This document shows positions 22,150 to 33,922 of a stretch of 64,000 nucleotides of DNA, piece after piece. The stretch is from Ascaphus truei (lineage: Eukaryota; Chordata; Amphibia; Anura; Ascaphidae). Under the pieces are notes generated by a model that had not been told where the DNA came from, searched no databases, and worked only from the letters and a program-made list of their open reading frames with translations. Location: the NCBI GenBank assembly GCA_036426205.1, contig CM071568.1, positions 49,507,045 to 49,571,044 on the forward strand. The letters are read 5' to 3'. Position numbers and translations under genes: made by a program. The stretch's first letter is position 1. The number at the start of each line of letters is the position of its first letter.

Positions 22150-23530
22150 CAAATGTAGGAGAAGGAGTGCGCAGTATGATACTGTTTATTGGACCAATAG
22201 AAAGTTCATAAGTTACAAGCTTAGCTGATTGGAGGGTGGCAACCTCCTACCTAATTGAAGCTCACTCTCTCCCACATTTAAATGGTTAAAAGCTCACTCC
22301 ATGGCATCTCCCACTCTCAGGGGAACTTGCTTGCTTGCAGTATGGTTGTGACAAATCTATTACAGAGTGCTTTTCCTGGTAATGTACAGGTGAATAAAAG
22401 CTTCAATCAGACTTAGAACTTTGCAACTAATATTGACAGATGTATTATGAATCATTCTTCCTGGTATTGCACAGGTTATTAAGAATTTATATTAGTGTTA
22501 GGGACCCTTGAAACGTGGTCTGCCGTGCAGTTGGGGCTTACAACAATTTGGCCACAATGTTAAACTAAAAGACCATTTTATTTAATAGATATTTATACAT
22601 ATATATTTAGGCACTGTACCGTGTATGAGTTTCACTGGATGTGCACTAAGCTCTGTCTGTGTTTTATGTTCTGTCTCTGGTTTTAAATATATATTGCCAT
22701 GCTCAGTAGCACTCCTCTGTGACACTTATATGCTTATATATATATGTTGTGGTTATTTTGGGGGTTCAATAGGAGCTTGTTAGGTGTCCAGTATGTTTTG
22801 CAATTCTTGTTCAGCTAGTCTTAGCTGATTGGAGGGTGGCAACCTCCTACCTAATTTAAGCTCACTCCCTCCCACATTTAAATGGTTAAAAGCTCACTCC
22901 ATGGCATCTCCCACTATCAGGGGAACTTACTTGCTTACAGTGTGATTGTGACAAATCTATTACAGAGTGCTTTTCCTGGTAATGTACAGGTTAATAAAAG
23001 CTTCAATCAGACTTAGAACTTTTGCAACTAATTTTGACAGATTTATTATAAATCATTCTTCCTGGCAATGCACAGGTTATTAAGAATCTATATTAGTGTT
23101 AGGGACCCTTGAAACGTGGTCTGCCATGCAGTTGTCTCAAGGGCTTACAACAATTTGGCCAAAATGTTAAACTAAAAGACCATTTTATTTATTAGTTATT
23201 TATACATGTATATTTAGGCACTGTACCGTGTATAAGTTTTTCTGGATGTGCACTGAGCTTTGTCTGTGTTTTATGTTATGTCTTTGGTTTTAAATATATA
23301 TATTGCCATGCTCAGTAGCACTCCACCGGGAAACTTATATGCTTATATATATGTTGTGGTTATTTTGGGGGTTCAATATGAGCTTGTAGGTGTTCTGTAT
23401 GTCTCACAAAATATGTCACAGGAAACGTGAAGAGAACCCTGTGAGGTCTGGAAGCTTGTACAGTAACTTATCTGATCAACTATCTGTTGGCCCAATCAAT
23501 GGTATCATACTACATACTACATACTACATA
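22150..23530. mobile_element. PLE-related element with inverted ends around a 600-bp tandem duplication
   Basis: The left end (22171-22221, with AGTATGATAC and a TTACAAGC block) matches the inverted right end (about 23445-23512, TACAGTAACTTA, GGTATCATACTACATAC). Next to the right end is a decayed hammerhead: GTGAAGA, ACC/GGT stem, GGAA, GCTTGTA. No ORF of note. Confidence 0.55.
22221..23400. repeat. Tandem duplication, 600-bp period
   Basis: TTAGCTGATTGGAGGGTGGC begins at 22221 and again at 22821. The two units agree almost base for base for about 570 bp, with scattered substitutions and small indels. Confidence 0.9.
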
Positions 23531-25340
23531 CTACTTTGTTAATTTACTGCTTTCTTTTTAAACTGGGTCATCCTCTTCTGCAAACAAGAACAATAGCACT
23601 ATTTATTTTAAAGGTACTTTGGCCAATAGCTATAAATCAATGTTTTTCAATATTTCCAGTAACCTTTAACTTGTGGCTTGACGAGAAATTAATTGCATTA
23701 AACAAAAGGCATCACTTCCCATTTTCATTTCACCATCCTGTTAGCAGCTGTTTATATTTTCACTTCCATTTGTTGCAGCTCTGTTTAATTTTAAAAGTGC
23801 TGTATTAAAATGCATATGTAAGTATAATTTGTTATAGTGCTGTCTGAGCTCATCAAAATGACATGGTGAGAGCCACATGTACTGCTGAGTCAAAGTTACA
23901 GTACATCCGTATAAGTGTTGGCAAAAGAGTTGGGACAATAAGCTGTGGTTGCTAGGCAAAGTTGTAAATACTTCATCAAGAAATCATACCTTCAGTTCAG
24001 AGTCACGGCCGAACAGCATCTGGATTGTACATGTGACTCTGTAGTGATAAAACTGATGGACAGTGCCAGTGACACTACAGACCATTTGATATCAGAGATA
24101 GTTAACCATATGCTGGATAATCATTATAACCTACCCCCTGTTATTCATGCTTTGGCAATACTGAAATGTTCTTTCGTCATGCCAATAAAGTTTATTTGAT
24201 TTGATAGTGCTGCTCTTAAGGATTTCCACTATGCAATAAATGTGAATCTGCTTTGAGATACAATGACAAATTTGATCCTACGACTTTCAGAAAACTTAGC
24301 AACAACAATGTACGTATGGTTCCAGGATTGGAATTGCACTTTGCACAAGCATGAATTCCACAAAGCTATTTTTTCGACAACATATTTTTTTTTTAAATTC
24401 AATGCAGAACAACTAAGGTCTAAATGTTTTACATCAGTGTGAATTGTCTATTTCATATATTCAGTATATTTGATATATTCTGTTGTCATTTGTTATTTTG
24501 CTTTCCACCATTTGTCTTTTGGCCATAAAGTTGCATGCATACAGTACTATACAGGATGGTCACGTTCGAGAATCTAAAATCCGACACCTGTAAACAAGGG
24601 GATTCATCTGGGTTCCCTCAAACATGTGTTCCGAGAAACATTTTCTTTCTGGGTTGTCAAGAACCATGTGACTGTAAAATACGTAACTGATCTGAAGTGA
24701 AACCGAACAAACACATCCATTCATTTACTGTTTAAAATGTATAATGAACCAGAAGAGAAAGAACTCAGTTTAAAGTAGCACTCTATTATCTGTAGTAGGA
24801 TAGTGTGGTTGATTTTAAAATATATCTTTATTGAATTAAATGTTAAAATATTGGTGCATGGAGTGGAATAAAAAGATCAATGGACACTCTGTCTGATGAC
24901 TCAGAGTGTTTCACATATAGTGAAGACAACTTGTATCTAATAGCTGGAACAGTGCCAGCTGTAGCAGGTCGCTACCATTGATTAGACCGCTGTTAGCAGT
25001 CTAGAAATGACAGTGTCAGATGTGCTAATAGATGAGTAGTTGCATTCCCCCTGGCCAAAAGAGGAACGTAGTGTACACAGAGGCGGATTAGTTTCAATTG
25101 CTATTTGATATAGCCTAGAGCAGCAGAGTATGCTGCATAGTAGGAGGGTGATGGTCTGTGACTTTGTTGGAAGACTCTGCTAATTGGCAAGTCAGCTGTA
25201 ACTGTTCTACCTAACCCCTGTTAGGAGTGTACAGCTCTGTCTTTCTTACAGTGCATCCTTGTATTAAACCCCCATGCTGACAGTTGCTGTAAGACTACAC
25301 TTAGTTACAAGGCTGCGATTATTGAGGTGATGTATGAGGT
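23531..25340. other. No gene seen
   Basis: AT-rich. At 24000-24205 a block ends GCCAATAAAGTTTATTTGATTTGAT-like, which resembles a LINE 3' end, but no coding domain could be identified. A direct repeat TACATACTAC occurs at 23510-23533. Confidence 0.4.
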
Positions 25341-25344
25341 ATAT

Positions 25345-25803
25345 AGTATCAGCCACGGAGCTACTCATATGCTTCTTTAGGCAAGTGTGTCTTAAGGTGG
25401 ATGTTAAAGGTGGATAGAGAGGGTGCTAGTCGGGTATTGAGGGGAAGGGCATTCCAGAGGTGTGGGGCAGTCAGTGAGAAAGTTTTAAGGTGGGAGAGGG
25501 CTTTAGATACAAAAGGCGTAGAGAGAATACATCCTTGAGCAGAACGCAAGAGTCGGGATGGTGAATACCGAGAAATTAGGGCTGAGATGTAGGGGGTGGC
25601 AGAAGAGTGTAAAGCCTTAAAAGTGAAGAGGACAAATTAGAGTGTGATATGGGATTTGGTAGGAAGCCAGGAGACGGATTTCAGCAGAGGCATATTTAGA
25701 AAAAGTAAAGTGATTCTGGCAGCAGAGTTTAGAATAGATTGTAGGGGAGACAGGTGAGAGCAGGAAGGCCAGACAGTAGGAGGTTACAGTAGTCGAGTCG
25801 AGA
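25345..25803 (-). mobile_element. LINE (CR1/L2 group) RT C-terminal fragment
   Basis: The minus strand encodes SRLDYCNLLLSGLPALT near 25800 and then RSAQGCILSTPF, FSLTAPHLWNALPLNTR and FNIHLKTHL, the usual C-terminal end of CR1/L2-group reverse transcriptases. It stops abruptly at about 25803, where unrelated LTR-like sequence begins. Confidence 0.75.
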
Positions 25804-28000
25804 AAGGTTCCCACCCCCTGGGTATATAAATTGGGGACCCTCCCCTTTATCATGAGTCCAGATCTTCGGCGAGGTCCCGGACTCTGATCCAGCATGGAGT
25901 ACGGTACTAGTCACCGGCGGCTGTGACTTAAAAGAAGATGGCGTCCCCCAGACTCTATATCTCCACGGAGCCATGTCTGGGGGGTGCCCCCTCATATATC
26001 CTGAGATTGAGGGGAAGGAAGAGGATGCTGATCCTGTTTCTGCGGAGAGAATTTCGCCCGTCGGTAGCACCGGGGAAGATGCCCTCCTACCGCAGCAGCA
26101 ATCATTCCTGATTCTCCCAGTAAAGAGGCAGTTGCTGTGCTGGATTCTCAAACGCTGAGTGCTGCGCAGAGGAGGACGCAGTGCCACTATTACCATCTCA
26201 TCTGATCGAGGTTACAGTCATTGTTCAGGTACCTGCTGCTCCTGTTCTTTCCTTTGTGGAGGTTGCTGCTATTGTTCCGGATTCATCCGTCGCTGAGTGC
26301 AGCTTGGAAGTGAATGCCGTGCTGGTGCTGGCTAATGCTTCATCCGGTCCGGTTCCAGTTAGGATCCCGTCTTTGGTGATGGTTCCAGAGATCAGCTCGT
26401 CCTTGGTGGTGAGTGGCGCTGATACCAACCCGTTTTTGCCGTGGCGGAGAGCACTCAAATAGGCCCCTAAGTACGCTGCTTTTGAAGCTGTGTCCTCTGC
26501 TCTGGTTCCAGGCCTGCTGCGTCCAAGTGAGGATGTCGTTGCGCTGGTGTCGGCGATCCAAGGGGACAGATCACAAGTGAGTATGAGAGCGGGACAGTTA
26601 TTACTTGCTACTTGCTGCTGGGACTGAGTGCCGGGTCTCTTTGGTTACTCCAGTGCTGGAGGTAGCCGCACCCCTCCGGAAACTAGGACATTATTTCCAT
26701 AGCCTGGCACATAAGTTCTGGTAATAGCAGGCAGTGCTAGAATTTAAATCCCTGTTCTGCATGTACAGCTATGGCAGAACTATTGGCAGTGTTAGTTAAC
26801 CAGTCTGCACATGGCCCTGCATGTGAGTAGTCCCAGGCAAATGTTATAATGTTGCAACTTCCCGGCACATGCTTGTTTGGCAGGTTCTGGAGAGTTCTAG
26901 TAGGGATGGAAAGGTTGGGACCTTCCACTTTATCATGATCTGCTAGGAAGTCCCGAGAAGCCTTGGAGAGGGCCTGAGTTGCCATGACTCCTGGTGAGTC
27001 CTGTCCTGCCCAGGGAAGGGATGACGCCCCTGGGCTGGGATATTGCAGACTGAGTTGTGGGTCCTGTCAAGCTGCTACTCAGAGGAGGGTGAGGATTGAT
27101 TATCCCAGGTCTGGTTCTGACGAACTGTGCATCTTCCCAAGTGAGTGAGTGGCTGAGGAAAGCATAAGGAACCCCGTATGTATTGTACTCTCGGCAAAAC
27201 CAAAGGCTCCAATAAACCCCAGTTGCAACGTTCCTGGATTCTGCATTCTATTATTCATTGGAAGTTCCTGTAATGGTGAATCCATGCCTCTGGCAGAGCC
27301 CCTGCAGGTGGAGGCTCTGCGCCACACTCTATATCTACCCTCCAAGTTCCCTGTAAGCGGAGGCCCAGGCTCCTGGAAACCAACAGATGAGCACCATAAC
27401 ACCCTATTTACCAGCAAATCTCCCTTAGGGGGGTGGAGGGGATAGGGGTGCTACACAAGTATAAAACTATTTTGTTAAATTTCATTTGTGATAATACTGT
27501 TGTTGAAACTTTTGAATAGAAAAATTGTTTATTACAATTTCTGATTTTTTTTTGTTTAAACCAAATATGCTGTCACCATTTTCCAAGGTTAAGCGATAGA
27601 ATTATCAGATAGAATTTGAATTACACAGACCAGAGGAAAATAGCAAATTATTTAATTTTACTCTGGACTCAAATAAGTGAAAATTGTATGATAAGGGGGA
27701 AAATCTTTATAAGGAAGCCAATTACAGTGTTTTCAAAAAAAATCTATTTTTATGAGCTACTGTATATTGGACACTATGCATCTGCTATTTATGCAGAGCA
27801 GGATTAACAAAATAAACATCTGCATGAAGAATTAACAAGTATGACATGCTGTGTAAAGCAGTGATGTAAATCATGATCCGCACTGCCCATCTTCCAGGAA
27901 AGTAAAGTGACTAAGCAATAATATGTAACAATGCTTAACCAATTCGATGCTTATACCTTATCTCTTCTACTGGGATTTCAATGCTACATAATCTAACGTG
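25804..28000. other. LTR-like unclassified repeat region
   Basis: A TATATAAAT box at about 25822 is followed by CCCTTTATCATGA; a similar CCACTTTATCATGA occurs near 26926, about 1.1 kb away, so this may be a short LTR element. ORFs (for example 26181-26462) are Val/Ala/Pro-rich and unrecognised. Confidence 0.35.
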
Positions 28001-28013
28001 TGTGTGTGTGTTT

Positions 28014-28062
<49 letters not shown>
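28000..28062. repeat. (TG)n/(TA)n microsatellite
   Basis: Almost pure TG repeat of about 50 bp followed by TATATATATA. Confidence 0.95.
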
Positions 28063-28063
<1 letters not shown>

Positions 28064-28269
28064 TGTGACAGAGTAGAACATGCAGTGTTACCGGTGTGGT
28101 GCATTACCTGTTGGCTCGCATCTGTTTGAGTGCTCTCCATTGGGGTCCCTTTCTCTCACAAGTATTAGTTCATATCTACCCCAGATAGAAGCACCACAGA
28201 ACATATTCTTAGCTGTTGCGAGGGTACCCTCTCTCCCTTCCCCCACCCCCAGCCTTACCCTAGTATTAG

Positions 28270-28485
28270 CATACTTCTCCTACCCCTAATCTCGGCAATG
28301 GCAACGACCATTCTTCTGGAAAAAACGGTACCAGCAAGTATTCATGCAATACCCCCATCTGGCCTGGCACCATCTAATACCACAACCCGGACACATCCCT
28401 AGCTCTGTCGTTGTGTGTATTCATACAGTACCTGCCACCTCAGTGCTGGGGACAGGTCTGGTCTGCGGGACACTCCGGCGTAACA
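28270..28485 (+). repeat. Truncated 5' LTR of chromovirus
   Basis: 216 bp aligning with 34497-34708 of the 3' LTR, both starting CATACTTCTCCTACCCC and ending CTCCGGCGTAACA. The LTR's promoter portion is missing upstream, replaced by unrelated sequence from 28075. Confidence 0.85.
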
Positions 28486-28496
28486 TTATGACGAGC
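28486..28496 (+). promoter_or_regulatory. Putative self-priming primer-binding site containing gag ATG
   Basis: Immediately after the LTR end (TAACA), TATGACGAGC (28487-28496) is complementary over 10 nt to GCTCGTCATA (34349-34358), which lies about 25-30 bases after a TTTATATA box (34318-34325) in the 3' LTR. Confidence 0.65.
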
Positions 28497-29437
28497 CCAC
28501 AAGACGCAGACCAGGCCAAAGTGAGGCAAGCAATCTCTACGCTGATACAGCAAAACCAGGCAATGGCCGACCAGATTGTGGGCCTAACACGCCAAATAGC
28601 CAAACTTTCGGCTCAGGTACCGGAAGCACCTGTACCTCTTTCTCCTCCACAGGCTGCGGAACCAGTCAGACCCAGCACTCTGGACGTGAAGATACCACCT
28701 CCGAAGCCGTATGCCGACAACCCGCAGGAGTGCAGAGGTTTCCTTAACCAGTGCGAGGTTCAATTTGAAATTGCACCCCTTCAGTACGACACTGGCCGGA
28801 AGAAGGAAGCCTACATGTACAACCTACTGACGGGCAGCGCACTGGCATGGGCCTCGCCAGTCTGGGAGTTGCGCCCGGACCTGACACAAGACTACCTAGG
28901 CTTCAAGGGTGAGTTCCGACAAGTCTTTGATTCCCCAGCGTGCCGGGAGATGGTGTCTGTTTCCCTCCTCCAGATAACCCTGGGGCGAAGATCGGTGACA
29001 CACTATGCAGTGGAATTTTGCACGCTAGCCGCCGAGAGGAACTGGGGACAAGAGCCGCTCGTTTCAGTCTTCTGGCAAGGTTTCTCGGAGTCCATCAAGG
29101 ACGAGCTTGCTTGGCAACCCAGGCCAGGCCAATTGGAGGCGCTCATCGACTTGGCCGTATGCATTGATCAACGCATCCAGGTACAATGCTCGGAGCGTCA
29201 GCATTCCCGGCCAATAACCTTCCAAGCACCCTTCCCCAACTCTCCTCTGGTTCCTAGACCGTCTCCTACACAGCAGCTGGCACTAGAGCTTCCCGAGCCA
29301 ATGCAATTAGGGGTGCAACAGATCCGAATCCATTACGACAACACCGCTACGCCGGCAGACTCTGTTTCTACTGTGGATCTCCTGAACATCTGGTCCGTGC
29401 ATGCCCTTTGCGTCCGGGAAATGGGTACACTCTGTGA
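28488..29437 (+). pseudogene. Chromovirus Gag, frameshifted
   Basis: Starts at ATG 28488 (MTSPQDADQAKVRQAI), three bases past the LTR end. A capsid-like core follows, with CRGFLNQCEVQF, ALAWASPVWE and FRQVFDSP, typical of Ty3/Gypsy sushi-class Gag (cf. the domesticated RTL/PEG10 family). The frame shifts before the zinc knuckle: CFYCGSPEHLVRAC (a CCHC knuckle) is read in another frame, ending at TGA 29435. The knuckle binds RNA during packaging. The copy is inactive. Confidence 0.85.
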
Positions 29438-29439
29438 GT

Positions 29440-29868
29440 ATGGAGGGGCTCTCACTGGGTGTTATCTCTTCTCGTCCCCTCCACAAGGAGGCACTTCCTA
29501 AGAAACTTACGATTCCTATTTCTCTCGCAGGCGCTGAGTTTCGCACATCTACTGCTGCCTTTATTGACTCAGGTGCTGGAGGAAACTTTGCAGACCTCGA
29601 TTTCACCAAACAGAACCGGATACCTTTGGTGAAGAAGGCCCAACCTATCGCCTATGTTGGGATTGACGGACGTTCGCTGCCTCCAGCCTTTATCTCGCTA
29701 CAGACCGTACCTCTCCTCCTATCTACCTACTCCCACAGCGAGACCCTGGTCCTTGATGCCATCCAGGCCCCAGGTACACCGGTAACCCTTGGCCTACCTT
29801 GGTTGCAGAAGAACAACCCTCCAATTGACTGGGTCTCACCTACCCCCATTACCTGGAAACCGAGGTAA
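29440..29868 (+). CDS. Chromovirus aspartic protease region
   Basis: Frame encodes FIDSGAGGNFADLDF, the retropepsin catalytic D-S-G-A motif, then LGLPWLQKNNP, the conserved C-terminal protease block. It is in a different frame from the zinc knuckle, as if pol is expressed by frameshift or reinitiation. A TAA at 29866-29868 separates it from the RT in the same frame, so the polyprotein is broken here. Confidence 0.85.
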   Translation: MEGLSLGVISSRPLHKEALPKKLTIPISLAGAEFRTSTAAFIDSGAGGNFADLDFTKQNRIPLVKKAQPIAYVGIDGRSLPPAFISLQTVPLLLSTYSHSETLVLDAIQAPGTPVTLGLPWLQKNNPPIDWVSPTPITWKPR

Positions 29869-31138
29869 GGGAAGTCTCCCAAACTCTTGGCTAACACAAT
29901 GACTCAGGATTCCATTCTCCCCCACGTGTACCACCCTTTCCGCGAGGTCTTTAACAAGGTCCGCTCAGAACAATTGCATCCTAATCGGTCCTATGATTGC
30001 CCCATCGATTTGGTCCCAGGATACACCTTGCCCAAGTCCAAGACTTACCCATTGTCGATACCTGAGGCTCAAGCAATGGAAGACTACATAAAGGAGAATC
30101 TTGAGAAAGGATTCATACAGCCCTCCAGTTCCCCGGCGGGAGCGGGGTTCTTCTATGTGAAGAAAAAGGATGGTACTCTGAGGCCATGTATTGATTACCG
30201 GGGCTTGAACGGTATCATCATCAAGAATCGCTATCCTCTCCCCTTGATCACGGAACTCTTCGATAAACTGCCAGGGGCTAAGATCTTTTCCAAATTGGAT
30301 CTCCATGGGGCTTACAACTGGGTCCGCATTAGGCAGGGCGACGAGTGGAAGACGGCCTTCAACACCCGCAGTGGGCATTATGAGTACCTCGTCATGCCTT
30401 TTGGTTTATGTAACCCCCGGCCGTCTTTCAGGACTTTATTAATGACGTATTTCGTGAGTTGCTCAACATCTTTGTTATTGTCTACTTAGATGACATTTTG
30501 ATCTCCTCCAAAAATCTCCATGATCACATTCGTCACACCTCGTACGTCCTCTCACGTCTACTCAAACATCACCTGTACACCAAACTAGAGAAGTGTACCT
30601 TCCATCAACGCTCTACCCAATTTCTGGGCTACATTATTTCGGACGAAGGCTTTTTGATGGATCCAGGTAAACTCCAGGCAGTTACGGAATGGCCCAGACC
30701 AGAAACTCTCAAGGCTATCCAGCGCTTTTTAGAATTTGCGAACTACTATCAGAAGTTCATTTGTAATTTCTCCACCCTAGTGGCCCCCATCACGGCGTTG
30801 ACTAGAAAATGTGCTGACCCTTTTGCTTGGTCCGCCGAAGATATCTCTGCCTTCCAGGCCCTTAAAGAGGCATTCGGCACGGCACCGATCCTGCACCACC
30901 CCAACACCCCTTTGTAATAGAAGTTGATGCATCAGATTGCGGTGCAGGTGCAGTACTATCACAGAGGATCTCGCCCCAGGATAAACTTCACCCTTGTGCA
31001 TATTTCTCCAAGAAATTCTCCTCCGCCGAGAGGAATTACGACGTCGGCAACAGAGAGTTATTGGCCGTTACGATGGCACTACAAGAGTGGAGACATCTGT
31101 TGGAAGGGTCACAGGAGCCATTTTCTATCTTAACAGAC
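29869..31138 (+). pseudogene. Chromovirus reverse transcriptase and RNase H (broken)
   Basis: Frame to 30489 has [39 protein letters not shown] (first catalytic Asp) and MPFGLCN. A frameshift at about 30415 moves the rest to another frame, where IVYLDDILI holds the catalytic YLDD, followed by FLGYIIS and the connection domain to a stop at 30917. A further frameshift leads to the RNase H start ([10 protein letters not shown], its first catalytic Asp). RNase H is cut at 31138 by a nested LTR and resumes at 31976. Confidence 0.9.
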
Positions 31139-31970
31139 TGTAGGAGGACATGTGCAGAGGTACACAATGGAGACTGTTGTAAGGTGAAATTATAACAAGG
31201 CTTTATTGTGCCTGTCGCTTTAAACAGCAAAAAAATCAACACAAGCGAAATAGTGAGCCAACCAAAAACCCCTATCTCTGCTTTGGAGACTATCTTTACA
31301 TGTAGCTCAGCCCTCTCTGACTGGGTTGATTAGCTAAGCTATTTACCAGCCCCAAATCATGGAGACATTTATCAATACACATACATAGATAATAGTCTTA
31401 TACGAAAAAGTCTTATCTGTTAGCTGGGCTGCTGTAGGGGAAGCTTCTCTGCTCTCCTGGAACCGCACCCTTGTGTGCACAGAAAATGTCAGGCTCCAGG
31501 TTAGAATCTTGTCCTCTTTGTCTTGTGGTCAGCTTGTCGCTCAAGACATCTGCCCTTCCTTGGTTCAGCCCAGTTGTGGACTAAGGAATCTCTGCTCTGT
31601 CTCCAAGTTCAGCTCAGGTGTGAGCAAAGGAGTCTCTCTTCCTGTCTCAAAAGACAGGCTTTTCTAAGCCATCTAATCAGGCAGGTGGTGTTAGTTAATT
31701 GCCTACCAGCAGTTAACCACCACACTGCTGGATTAGAGGCACATTTGTGAACAGGGATAAGTCCCCTGTTACATACCTCCCCTGTTTGTGGGAAGCTCGG
31801 GCTTACCACGGCCAAAGCCCATCCTTCCACTCTCATTCGAGATCTTTCTGTGACTTGAATGAGAGTGGATGGAGGAAGAGAACCCTCTGTCCTGCTGGGA
31901 TTGGAGCCCTTTCTCCAGTTTATTTTTGTCTCATGGCACATTTGTGAACAGGGATAAGTCCCCTGTTACA
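31139..31970 (-). mobile_element. Solo LTR nested in the chromovirus RNase H
   Basis: An 832-bp TG...CA block flanked by CAGAC on both sides (31134-31138 and 31971-31975), a clean 5-bp TSD. Removing it restores the RNase H reading. An AATAAA (minus strand, about 31207-31202) suggests the LTR is on the minus strand. It has an internal direct repeat (GGGATAAGTCCCCTGTTACA near 31756 and 31952). Confidence 0.85.
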
Positions 31971-33520
31971 CAGACCACAAAAATTTACTGTATATTGAAG
32001 GAGCACGTCGCCTCGGTCCTCGACAAGCTCGCTGGGCACTCATCTTCTCTCGCTTCAACTATCACCTATCCTACATCCCTGGAACGAAGAACGTGAAGGC
32101 AGATGTGTTGTCCAGACAATCGTCCTCGGAAGACAGGCTTGAGGCATCTTTGGAACCCATCCTACCTCCCGAAAGAATTTTGGCTACTTCCACCTTCAAA
32201 TCGCTAGACAAGATCAAAAGGGATCAGCAACAGATCCCTTCAAACATGGCGATCCCCCGTAACAGGCTCTACGTCTCGCCCAGATTCATTCCAGAGGTCC
32301 TAGATTGGGGACACTCTTCTAAACCCGCAGGTCACCGGGCTTCAGAAGGACGTTAGACTTAATTTTTCGGAAGTTTTGGTGGCCCAGTATATATAAGACT
32401 TTGCGGAATACACTCGCGCTTGTCCTGTATGCGCCCAGAACAAGACACTTCCACAGAGACCTCAGGGACTTCTCCTCCCATTGCCAGTGCCTGCTCGTCC
32501 GTGGTCCCATATCTCCATGGATTTCATTGTCTATCTCCCTAGGTCTAGGGGCTGCAACACCATTTTAGTTATCGTAGACAGGTTTTCAAAGATGGCCCAC
32601 TTCATCCCCCTCAAGGGACTGCCCTCCTCTCCCGCCCTAGCAGACATTTTCTCCGAGCATATCTTTAGGATCCATGGCATTCCGTCTTCCATTGTCTCTG
32701 ACAGAGGATCCCAGTTCGTCTCCAAATTCTGGAGGACCTTCACTAAAATCGGAACCCAGTGACTTGGAACGGTGCTAAACAACAGTGCTGGTGCAAAAAT
32801 AAATGTGTAAAAGTGAATTATAAGATGTAACTGAAAATATTCTCAACCTTCCCTAGGTCTAGGGGCTTCAACACCATTTTAGTTATCGTAGACAGGTTTT
32901 CAAAGATGGCCCACTTCATCCCCCTCAAGGGACTGCCCTCCTCTCCCGCCCTAGCAGACATTTTCTCCGAGCATATCTTTAGGATCCATGGCATTCCGTC
33001 TTCCATTGTCTCTGACAGAGGATCCCAGTTCGTCTCCAAATTCTGGAAGACCTTCACTAAAAGACTGGGAATTGTCTCTTCCTTCTCCTCTGCATACCAC
33101 CCCCAGTCCAATGGACAGACAGAGAGAACTAACCAGTCACTAGAAAAATACCTCAGATGTTTCATCTCCGATTCCCAGGACGATTGGTCCCAACTCCTCC
33201 CGTGGGCAGAGTACGCGGTCAATTCGTCCCGAAGCGAATCCACCCGAGAATCTCCATTCTTTGTCAATTATGGGTTTCACCCTCCCTGCTTACCTATTTC
33301 CAATGTTGCTTCTGGGGTACCGGCGGTAGACGAACGGATTTCCACTCACCAAGACATTTGGTCCAAGTTACAATCGTCTCTCCACAAGGTTGCCGATACT
33401 GCTAGACTTCAGGCCAATCACCACCGTTGGCCGGCACCCATCTACAAGCCAGGGGATTTAGTATGGCTCTCTTCAAGAAACATCCGCCTGAGAGTTCCGT
33501 CCCCTAAAATTGGCTCCTAG
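31971..33520 (+). pseudogene. Chromovirus RNase H end and integrase (broken, internally duplicated)
   Basis: Resumes with YIEGARR, ALIFSRFNYHLSYIPGTKN and KADVLSRQ, the end of Ty3/Gypsy RNase H. The integrase zinc-binding region follows (CPVCAQNK at about 32425) with a stop at about 32395, then the catalytic core: SMDFIVYLPRS (first Asp), SIVSDRGSQF (second Asp) and NGQTERTNQSLE (Glu). A 209-bp stretch is repeated (32538-32746 and 32852-33060) with 105 bp of unrelated sequence between. Integrase inserts the cDNA; this copy cannot. Confidence 0.9.
32538..33060 (+). repeat. Duplication within integrase, 314-bp offset
   Basis: CCTAGGTCTAGGGGCT begins at 32538 and 32852; about 209 bp match with only a few differences. 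The spacer (32747-32851) is AT-rich and not part of the integrase. Confidence 0.95.
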
Positions 33521-33589
33521 GTTTTTGGTTCCCTTTCCCTTCGTGGAGCAGATTAACCCAGGGCGTTTCGCCTTAAACTACCACCCTCC

Positions 33590-33922
33590 ATGAGGATCCC
33601 AGACGATTTTCATGCCTCGCTATTAAAACCCCACATTGCCAATCGTTTCTTTTCCAAACAGGCCAGCAAGCCAGATCCAGTCACGGTACTCAAGAATGAA
33701 GAATACGAGTTACAAGCCTTACTGGACTCCCGCATCTCCAGGGGGCAGCTTCAGTTTTTGGTCCACTGGAGGGGTTTTGGACCCGAGGAGAGGTCTTGGG
33801 TTCCGCTCAAAGACATCCATGCACCCAGCCTCCTGAAGACTTTTAGGAGGAAATTTCCGGAGAAGCCGTTCTTGGATCGTCCTGAGGCGGATCCTGAAGA
33901 GGGGGTACTGTTAGGAATGTGA
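33590..33922 (+). CDS. Integrase C-terminus with chromodomain
   Basis: Begins with the IPDDFHASLLKP block that ends Gypsy integrases, then LLDSRISRGQLQFLVHWRGF and ERSWVPL, a chromodomain with its aromatic Trp residues. Chromodomains steer integration to particular histone marks and define chromoviruses. The stop (33920-33922) lies 12 bases inside the 3' LTR. A frame change separates this part from the integrase core. Confidence 0.9.
   Translation: MRIPDDFHASLLKPHIANRFFSKQASKPDPVTVLKNEEYELQALLDSRISRGQLQFLVHWRGFGPEERSWVPLKDIHAPSLLKTFRRKFPEKPFLDRPEADPEEGVLLGM
33896..33908 (+). promoter_or_regulatory. Polypurine tract of chromovirus
   Basis: GAAGAGGGGGTAC directly before the TGTTAGG start of the 3' LTR; nearly the same form (GAAGGGGGAATAC) precedes the other LTR family at 8887-8899. 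Confidence 0.75.

Noticed and set aside
22221..23400. Tandem duplication taken as an LTR pair
   Set aside because: No TG...CA ends, PBS or coding region between the units, which abut directly.
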